Notes under the pieces: generated by a model
What the model was told of the DNA's origin: nothing
Database searches by the model: none
What the model saw: only the letters and a program-made list of their open reading frames with translations
Shown: piece by piece, positions 54,604-64,000 of the stretch
How positions within the stretch are numbered: the first letter of the stretch is position 1
How the letters are laid out: every line of letters starts with the position of its first letter
NCBI GenBank assembly: GCA_013365325.1
Contig: JABVXV010000221.1
Location: 1 to 64,000 of the forward strand
Direction of reading: 5' to 3'
DNA length: 64,000 nt
Source: Dipetalonema caudispina
Taxonomy: Eukaryota > Nematoda > Chromadorea > Rhabditida > Onchocercidae
Position numbers and translations under genes: made by a program

Positions 54604-57600
54604 CTTAAACAGTGACACTTTCACCGATAACGGAAAAATAAGACATACCCTCCAATGACAATTCTTTGCCACTATTCATCTTCCTTATCTCATGCTTTCC
54701 GACTTGAAAACAACAATAAAACAGAGAAACACTTTTTTGCATTTAATACCGTTAAAATAACTACTTAAAAAAGTGCCTGAATCATGGAAAATTTCCACTT
54801 CAAATCCCAAACATTAAATTTATTTTTCCTTTCTTATATCTCGAAATCATTATAAAGTGGATACACAATATGAAGCAAGAATGTCAAAAGTCAACAAGAC
54901 TAGCAATACAATAAGTTCGAAGGACATGTCCACGTAACCTAGATTAAATGCCTTGAAAATGATAATGCAGCAACGGTATTTCTGCAACGTGAGAAAAATC
55001 CGGCTGGGAAATTTTCACGATCTTGACAGGCTACTTGGAAAATCATCGCAGAAAAGTCTCAAGTTTTTGACAATTTGATGGAGATTCATCCCCACCACCA
55101 ACTGCGTTGCACCCTTTTCCTATCTATTTAATAGAAGAAAAAAGTTTGGAGCAAATCTTCAGGACGGAAATAAAAGCTACAGTACATGAAGTTCCATGAA
55201 GAATGTGTATTCTCCACCCCGGAATACAACCGGAATTACCCAAGATCCCAGTATTCCTCCAGACTATCCCAAATTCCATCACCCAGAACCAAAACACCTA
55301 AACAATCCTACTCTTTCTAGAACTCTCTCCCTAAACAGCCTAATTCTCCAATTTCACAACACACTCTCCTTCCACAACCAATCAATGTATCACGACAGCT
55401 GGTTTGTAAACATTGGGACAGGGACGCTTTGTAACTGGTACGTCCTATATGGAATTATTTCAGAATCTACTAACATAGGAAATTAATTGGTTAATTAGAG
55501 TAATTAACAGGAATCATAATCATATGGATGAACCATGCATACTTCATTTAAGGGAGACTGAGGTGGTATTTCTTGAACTGGAGGTAATTAGAGAAAAGTA
55601 CAGCGATGACAATTACAAGAGTCATCATCGCAACCTAATCACAATAATCGTCATTGATAATTAACGCTTATAAGGCGCTAAATAAATGACAAGTGATTAA
55701 GTGGAAATAATATATACGCAGGGAATTACTACTCTATTTATTAACTACCTGATAAACCAAATAATTTACTACGAATTTAAGTGGATCGAAATTTGAATTT
55801 GAAATCTTTCGTAATATGACGAATTTTGTCTTGTCTTAAAATGGAAAAGAAGTTTTAACGACTATATCATAAGAAACACTGTGGAAAAGAGTTAATGTAT
55901 CAAGAAAAATTCTAGTTTTTGGAAGCCTTTTATAAAGCGAAGTCACTGATTCAATAACCAGGGAAAAACTTTGTATGTGAAATGGAAACTTGAACTGCAT
56001 TTGATGGAGGATATCCAGATGGTTGAAAATTTTAGCTTCCTCTCACAACAAATTCGACTATTAATCTTCGAATTCATGAATATGATTTTAAAAATAAATT
56101 TATGGAGGCAAATACAACGGATTCGAACATGAACAAGGGAGATGTGACAGCAAATATCCCTTGATAATTGCTACATCTACGAATCCGTAATATTAAAATA
56201 ATAAATTGTACCACAACATTTCAGGCATCATCGAGAGACTGAGAATGAGCTTATCACTCGTGAATACGAGTAGTAATATCAATGATCAGTGTAATGAAGA
56301 TGCTCAGGATATAAAAGCGTCTGATAAAAGAATCCTTAGTAGTATTCATTGGCCAAATTTATTCTTAGCAAATGATAAATGGTTAACAACGATAGAGCCA
56401 TCACTTTATAATTAAGAAATATTTGGAAAAGAGAAAAGGATGAGGAGTGGTGAAAACACATCTTATTCATAGAGAATCAAAAGGCACTCAACTTATATTG
56501 TGTGTATTGGAAACATTCCCATTCCTAAATGCATTAAAAATTCAATTATTGAAAAGAAAAAAAACCAAAACCAAATCGTTTTTGGCTCAACCACTGTTAC
56601 GTGCATACATTTAAAGTTTTCAAATGTTGTTTTAAGGAATGATTGAAACATTCGCATATCATACAAAAGAATTCCAAACAAACAATTCCATCAGGACAAT
56701 AATTGCAAATATCCTTATCAAAAACGGATTTTAGTAAACAAAGTTTGAAACACACAAAAATTACGAGTGAAAATATTAAACAATAAAAAAATTTAACCAA
56801 CGAATGCTCGTTCTATAATTAAAATTTTCTTTCCATCTCCATCTCATCCTTTTCCAAAAAAATTTAAAAAACTGACGGGAACATATAATGCAAATACCTT
56901 CGAAAAGAATCAAGGCCCAAAATTCTCCCCTTGTAAAAACAGTTCCTTAAAAGGGTTAAATATTCCAACAGAATTATCTCTTTCCCGAAAAGATGTATCG
57001 GATTAGCAATTTATCGAACCAATCAAAAAATGTACATATGTTGATAAATTAAGTGTATTGGCAGTTAGAGATGCCGCAAACTGCAGCGTGCCTTAATATC
57101 AGAAGTAATAAATTACAAACAACTGTCTTAATTTTTTAGTAAGGAATAATAACAACGACATAAAACTCAAATGGGATCAATAATTAGGCAGATGACAGTC
57201 CAAAACTCAAGAAGTTATATCCGATAACTTTATCATCCAAGTATCCTTGTTTATTCTTTAAGAGGAGGAAAAAGAAGAGGAGAGGGGTGAAGAAAATTTT
57301 ATGATATAATGTATCTGGAAGGATTTAATATTTCCATGAGAATTCTTTCTTCCCTGAAAATAATCATTAAATTTTTTCAGAAACTGATCAAATCTGCAAT
57401 GGAAATATAGCGAACCAATCCAAAAGATAAAAAATTCTAAACCCTAAATTAGGTAAAAAGGATCAAATTAAGATTCTTTAATTACCTAACTTCTACACAG
57501 AATATTTTTCATCTTTTTTGAAAACAGAAGTAGACTTTGTTTCCTATCTGCACTTTTGGATTTTTATCCTCTGAATTAACGTGCAAGAAAAACTGAGGTG

Positions 57601-57737
57601 CACAATGTGTGATAAAAAAAAAATAGAAAAAAACAAAACAAAAATCAATCGGTTCATTCAAATATTTGATATATAATAAACAATTTGCAGAACGAAGTGT
57701 AAGAAAGACAATGCTATGCCATCATCTTGAACTTCAA
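54604..57737. other. Intergenic region between rpl-32 and the PWWP gene
   Basis: 3.1 kb, holding the rpl-32 promoter and the 3' end of the PWWP gene. A C-rich plus-strand stretch (55196-55486) is open for 96 codons and Pro/Asn/Thr-rich, with no known similarity. Two plus-strand frames at 56003-56131 and 56225-56415 look exon-like but could not be joined to a recognisable protein. Confidence 0.5.
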
Positions 57738-60700
57738 CTAATCCATTCCTAACGCTGCACACCGCACTTTGGATGCTGCCTTCAGAAGTTGTTCGAAACC
57801 AGTTCTGAAAAGAAATTGCTCATATTATCTATGACAAGTTCTTCAAACTTCAGGGTACAAATTGTCAAACGATTACACTCATGTGATATTTGTTCACTGT
57901 ATAGAGTAATTGGAAGATCAATTATTTTCAGACAACTAAAAGACATTAGAATAAACAAGGCATATATTCTGTTGATTTTTACAGCTTAAATAAACTAGCT
58001 TAATTACTTAACCTATAGTTAATCCTACTCCCTTAATCATACTAACATATTCCCTTGACCAAGCTATTATTAGATATTATACTGATGAAACAATATAGGA
58101 CCAAATATTATGTCTATAGGCGTCACTGTGAAGAGAAAATTTCACCAGCTACGACGAACTTTTTCCATAACATTTGAGGTTGAAATAATCAGAACAAGAG
58201 AAGAAGGAGGGTAAATTATGTCGTAAGAAGAATGACGAGTCTACATATAATTCATTGCATTATATGAATGTGATTTAGAGGAGAGCGATTAATTAAAATT
58301 CTCCACAACATCGTTCTGTTTGTTGCGATTTCTTAAATCTGATTAAATTCTGTCAGTGATGGATCTTTCCCTATGCTCGTTACGATTGGTACAAAAGAAA
58401 GAAAAAAAAACTGACAAATCCAAAGAATAGATCAATAGGCCTCAAAAAAAATTAACATATGCGTAGCACTTCAACCTACACTTTCCCATTAAATGGTAGA
58501 AAACGCTGCAAGCCAATGAAGTACCAGTTCGGAAAATAAACATCAAGGTAAATATTTACATGCTATTAAAAGTTTAACAATCATAAAAAGCTTACGTTGC
58601 ACCAGTTTCATCACTTGGCTCGCTAGGAGTTTTCTCTGCTACCTTTGGCAATGCATTTTCAAAAATCTCATTTGCTTCACTTCCAGAACAATAGCGAATC
58701 TGTAAACATGACAAATCTATCAAAATAAATTTAACGACAGAATCTCACAAAAGTGACAAAAGTTACGCCATGTTTTGAATTCACGAACTTGAATAGCCTA
58801 TGCATATTTTACTTCTCGGAGAAAACTGCTTTTAACGGCCCATGTCGAATCATCTTGAATACACATCACATGTATAATAAATACGTCAAACAGGTCTTGG
58901 TAATATCTCAAATTCAATCCCTTTTATCAAATATTGTTCAAAATGGCTATTAATGTCAGTCAAAAACAAACCTGTGTAATGGCAAAAATGATTGCTTCCG
59001 GTACTGCAACTGTGGTAACATAGTGAAGCCGTCGTAGTGATGACTTCATAGCGTCCTTGAATTTCGCAACAGTTGCATCCAAATGCTCAACCAATGAGAT
59101 CGCGTCTGTTTCCGGTAATAAATCTCCTGAGAAAAAAAAAAGAAGTGATTAAAACCGGCAGATAATTTAAATTCTTATGAATATGATAAATTTTTTATGA
59201 TCCAAATCCAAAAAAATGTATCTGAATTCGGAAACCTGGACAAATAAAACTCAAACACTTTTTCAAACTCTTGGAAAAATCAAATTATTTAAATTGGAAA
59301 GTTGAAAATATGCAATGAAATAGATAGCAATCCACTATATTAAAAGCTGTATAATATATCATTTCAGTTTATCAAACTAACCAATATTTAGTTCAAAGTG
59401 CAGCGGTGCCATAACCGGTGGTTCATAACCAGCATGACGTGTGCATGTGAACTGACCAGTCCAAATGGCCATCAAATGTCTTGCACACATTTCCGATTTG
59501 CATAATCGTAAGATTTCCTTAGGTGCCAAAACACTGCTTGATGCAGCTTTACATCCATTTTCTCGGATGCTTGAATTTCCTGAACATAACAATTGTCTGA
59601 ACGCTTCAATGCAAATCAATGTAAATCAATAAAAATTGTGATTTAGAGTAATACACTTCTCAAATATATCATAATGTGGTCACAAGTCTAATGCATCTGC
59701 AAACTGATGACCTGAAGAGTTCACAGGCTACTGTATCTCATTATGCGTCCAGCGAGTAAGTGTATATCAGCATTAAATTGTAGCAAAATATATTTTATTT
59801 ATACCATTCTTATCAAAACTGTTCCGTTCATCATCAAAAGGTCGATAACTGCCCTCAGCAATTTCATCAGCCTGCTGGATAGCTGCCTTTAGTTCTTCGT
59901 CCTCAATCTCCTGAAACATGATCACTGATTATTAAAAACGTTGAGAAAATAACACGATGGAAATTGGAAACTGATAATTCCATCGTTGTCCGTCAATCGG
60001 AATTGACGAATATCGTACACATGACAACGGATCAGTATATTTTTCAAATTAAAACATTCTTACTTGTTTTACTAATAATAATAAAGCGTGACAAGAAACT
60101 ACTGACAATCATTAGCAATGTAGTCAGAAAAAATCAGACAAATCTTCCTGAATAATAAAGTTCTCTTCAAATATATTTCACCAAAGGATACACTCGTGAG
60201 GCTTCGGAAACTGACTGAAGTCATTAAAGTTTAAAGCATAAAATCCAAAATAAATCTAATTCGAAAGAGTGGTTGAATAGTATCGAGTCACGATGACACA
60301 CAAATCGGGAAATTTCAATTATGTAATCTGTGAACACATGAACACGTACAGCAAGTAAAGAAAAGGCGATATGAACCACTGTTGGCTTAGTCAGTCGTTA
60401 ACGCAAATGAAGTTAAATTCATAAACTGCTCTAACTTACATCAACTTTTGCTTCCACTGTGTCATAGAGATATATATTTTTCAGCAGCACCATGCGAGTC
60501 TTTTCTGAATTCAAACACCTAAACAAAAAATTTCGTTATATATCTCGAAGTTGAATACTCAACAATATTTGATACATAAGTAAATACAAAGCACCTCAAC
60601 AACCTTAACTTACCATTCCGCATTAGCTGACATATCATCCAACGGTAGCTCAGTGCAAACACACGATTTATTGATGTTGTCCACTTTCAAAACCTAAACA

Positions 60701-63667
60701 AATCAAATTGACAAATACCTTGTTATCATGGGTCAAGGTGCTTTATCGATTATTCGCATGAAATACAACCTGGTAAAGCAACAACCTAATTAAAATAGTG
60801 ACGAAGTTCGAAAATTCAATTTCAAATACCATGTTAATGAAGCTTATCACACCATCAAGAAAAATTAAAATCATTGAATATTTTGGAATTCATGAGTTTG
60901 ATCATTTCCTTATAATCGTGATGGCGTATACTGCAGTAAACTGAATACGCGCCTGGATTGTACAACTTGTTCAGATGAACAAAAAAACATAAAATGAAAA
61001 GTATTTAATAATAAAATTAACATACGAGAATAGGCCACTTGACGATACGACCGCTCCGTGCTCGATTAATCCAAGCTAGATCACCTTTACTTAAATTTTC
61101 CAATTTTTCGCTTAGTTCAGTTTCTAAATCTTTCATAACATCCGAAAATTTCTGCCTTTTTGCTACTGGAGATGGTGATTTATCCAAACGTCTCTTACCT
61201 AAAACTTTTCCGTTTGAAATATTTCTTGTTTTCTGAAAGCTTTCTCATTATCCGTATTCCTTCCTTTACCAATAACAACTCCTAGATCTCTGAGTTTCCT
61301 TTAGGAAATTATTATGTTTTACATTTCACTTATCTCAATGAAGAATCACGTTTCCCACAGTCCTGTTAGTGAAGAAGCATGTAAAAATCTTCAAGTTCTA
61401 TGTCTCAATCAGATATGCTTGTAACCAAAAATTTATCAATTGTACTGAAACTCACCATCGCGTTTATTTTCTCCTTCCTTTAACATTCCAGCTAATTTCG
61501 CTTCTACTTCACCATCAATAGACTGCAATTCATCTTCCAACCCACCTGTGGTACCTTTACCTTTCTTATCACGTCCCTGATGTGCATCATTTTCAGCATC
61601 AACCTTTGCTGTACCATTATCCTCAGTGTCTGATTTCTCCACGTTCATTTGTTCTCTGCGTTTGAAATATTTCATAACACTTTGAAGTGCCATACGTAGT
61701 TCGCAATTTCGTTCCTGAGTATGCAAACAAAGGGTGAAGCATTATATGCGAAGTAATTTAAGGATATTATTGAAAATACGACATTAACAGAGTACGATAT
61801 GAAGACTAGATCAAAAAAAAAACGATGGAATAATCCGACAATGCAATCATTTACTAATAAAAAAACCAGCAGCAGAAATCGAAAGAAAAAAAATAATAAT
61901 GGGATTTTGACTTGTAAATAAAAGCAAAGTAGCTGAAAAATAACGGCACAAAGCTGAGAAGATATACATGGAAATAATCACTGCAACAGTAATGACGGCG
62001 TCATAGCACTGTAAGATTGATTAAGAGAGCCGGGAAGCTTGTTGCATTTCTCCAGCTTCTAAGTTTGAATTTCAGTTTACAGTTTCGGGACTAATTCTTA
62101 CTGCTGAACGTCAACATAAAATGATCAGCGAAAATATGGTTCAGACTTAAAGTCATTAGAAATATAAGCTTAATTTACTGTTAGGAAAAAGGACCTTTCT
62201 GATAGCAGCTTCCAGATTTTTGCCTGTTAATTCGAATTTCTGACAAGCACTCAATGGATAACGCTCGGGTTTACAATTAAATTTTAGTGGAAAAGCATCC
62301 ACCATTGCAAATTTCTTTTTCAATTCACGAATCTGAAATCATTCATTTTGTATTTATTCCGTAACCAACACATATTGACAAGAATAACATTGGCAAATAT
62401 ACAAGAAATGATTTCAAAGAAGATTTATATACTAATAATCATGAAGATCAGATGAATTCTAAATATTACTATTTGTGAAGTGAAAGAAAAATAGCTACTT
62501 ATCCATCTTTTAGAAAAAGTACTAGTAAATGCATTTCAGCAATATATGATTCACTTTAAATCTTATTATTCCTCGAAAAGTAAGTAGCAGATTTCAAGGA
62601 GTCCAAGTACCTAAACTGAGTACCAGCTAAGTACTAAATTTTTTTCCATGAATCCCTTCAATTTCATCAAAACTTACCACAACTGGCCATTCTGAATGGT
62701 TCGGCATACTGAGCCAGACAACTTCACCAATACCCCAAACATGTGGTGCACTTGCATTACTTGCTGTATCGCCGCTGCTTGCTGCATCACTATCTTTCTT
62801 AGTTTTTTTCACAAGGTCACCCAGAACGCTTTGCTTATTGATTTCACTCGCTTTAAACACTGCTAATTCCTCTAAATGAATAACTGTTATAAGCATCGGT
62901 AAAGCATTTTTGGATTAAAAAAGTGTTTTTTGATGAACGTCCATTTTTCTGAATGCCTCGACTCCTCAGATAAATTCTCCTACATGCGTACATCATTTAT
63001 TAAATAGAGAGAATTATAGCCCGTATGGTAACATATTTCGAGATATGATTAAGTTCATTTCATATTAACGTTTTTTTTTTTTTTTTTTCAATTCGTATGA
63101 AAAAGAAATCAATCTTTTTATCCTCTCAAACAATTTCTAGTTGAATTTAATACACAGACTGCACCTGACATCTGATGATCCGCACCTAAAAGTCCACTTT
63201 TCTTCAATATTTCAAGTGCTGCTTTGTAGGCTTCCTTCATGTCATTCTTCGCTCCAGCAGGTAACTACAAGAAATAAAGATGACATTAATAGCAATCATC
63301 GAGTTTCAAAAGGATTATAAGGATTATAAGAAGGATTATAAATTCAGCAATTCAAGAGGGAAACTAACAGGTTCACTGCCAGTTAAAAGTCGAAGCTTTT
63401 GCGGCGGACAACTGAAAATTGACGACTTCAAATTTGAACTTTCGTCGATTGGCAAAAATGTGTATGTAACTTTTTTCGGATAGACGCAACGGACCTGAAA
63501 CTTAGTAATTATTTCATGTTTTGGACAGCAGAAATAAGATGAAATTTATTTAATAAAAGGACAAGCCATCTTATCAATATCAGTATAACAGCAAAAACAA
63601 ACCAGAGCTGGCCATTCCGGAAAACGTCGATATGGTGCCCAAACCACATCACCAGTTTTCAGATCAG
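57738..63667 (-). CDS. Protein with three PWWP modules, 5' end missing
   Basis: Probable nuclear chromatin reader; PWWP folds bind methylated histone H3 tails and DNA. Fourteen exons in phase give about 614 visible residues: 63667-63603, 63494-63369, 63264-63165, 62871-62678, 62332-62195, 61714-61456, 61198-61026, 60693-60614, 60518-60440, 59910-59805, 59579-59382, 59126-58972, 58699-58596, 57804-57738. Three modules begin GDVVWAPYRRFPEWPAL, GIGEVVWLSMPNHSEWPVV and GDLAWINRARSGRIVKWPIL, each followed by strands and a helical end (KEAYKAALEIL, NLEAAIRKE, EELKAAIQQA). Charged linkers separate them, one rich in Glu/Asp/Lys with a KRRLDKSPSPVAKRQK basic patch. The C-terminal 200 residues (LRRLHYVTTVAVPEAI, FEQLLKAASKVRCA) match no family I know. 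The second module seems to lack a strand, so an exon near 62340-62670 may be missed. Exon 1 lies beyond 64000. Confidence 0.75.
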
Positions 63668-63945
63668 CTGAAAAAAAGGTGTTAATTCAAACTTTCAGTG
63701 ATGAGAACCACGTTCTACAAATAATATAAAAAATAATATAATCTGCAATGCTCGACGCATAAAACCCGCATGTTCACATCAACTCCAGTCGATAGTACCA
63801 GTAAATTAAGGTTATTGCAAATGTCGCCACGATATTCCATGACATTTGAACAACTATTAACAGCATATAAAAAGTAGCAGTGGTAAAGCATAAAAGTTGA
63901 AAAATTCCAGAATTGAGTCGTTCACATGCATACGGATACAGACCC

Positions 63946-64000
63946 ACCCACACACACAAAAACATATATGTATATATATATACACATATATATACATATA
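63946..64000 (+). repeat. (CA)n/(TA)n simple repeat at right edge
   Basis: Alternating CACACA then TATATACATA units run off the window, inside an intron of the PWWP gene. It is a microsatellite only. Confidence 0.9.

Noticed and set aside
55196..55486. 96-codon Pro/Asn/Thr-rich plus-strand frame as a gene
   Set aside because: Composition reflects a local C-rich stretch; no splice context, no similarity and no start signal were seen.
61199..61234. Extra 5' piece on the PWWP exon ending at 61198
   Set aside because: Using the earlier TTTCAG breaks the phase-1 join with the exon ending at 61456; the GTTTTAG acceptor at 61199 restores it.

Overview
The window is nuclear DNA of a parasitic nematode, most likely a filarial or other clade III (spirurid) species. 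The reasons are its AT-rich composition, many short-to-medium introns with TTTTCAG/TTTTAG acceptors and GTAAGT-like donors, acceptor-like TTT(C/T)AG sites a few bases upstream of most start codons (typical of spliced-leader trans-splicing), and proteins such as RPL-32 and eEF-2 that read as nematode-like. Exons were joined by hand by matching splice phase. Nine protein genes could be built this way, seven of them complete. I saw no rRNA, tRNA, CRISPR array or transposon coding sequence.

Left part (1-24 kb). A polybromo gene (pbrm-1, minus strand, 3' end outside the window) encodes six bromodomains. A 2.35 kb divergent intergenic region separates it from a 19-exon plus-strand gene for a 901-residue ARM-repeat/BTB protein that most resembles ARMC5. 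The large fifth intron of that gene holds a complete two-exon antisense gene for a DAP1-like small protein.

Middle (24-46.5 kb, all minus strand). psf-2 (GINS subunit of the replicative helicase), an SPPL2-type intramembrane aspartyl protease with a PA-like ectodomain, and eef-2 (852 residues, 14 exons, start codon alone in its own exon) are separated by AT-rich spacers of about 3.3-3.5 kb without recognisable genes.

Right part (46.5-64 kb). A claspin gene (plus strand) lies head to head with eef-2 across 776 bp carrying a GT/GTAT microsatellite. It is followed by rpl-32 (minus) and a minus-strand gene for a protein with three PWWP modules whose 5' end runs off the right edge.

The genes are mostly housekeeping: chromatin readers (pbrm-1, PWWP protein), replication fork (psf-2, claspin), translation (eef-2, rpl-32), and possible protein turnover (ARMC5-like, SPPL2-like). 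Nothing suggests one joint pathway. The unexplained signals are mainly non-coding: a long near-perfect hairpin in an ARMC5-like intron, a GC-rich structured island next to the nested DAP1-like gene, an inverted repeat upstream of the ARMC5-like gene, and two local duplications inside pbrm-1.
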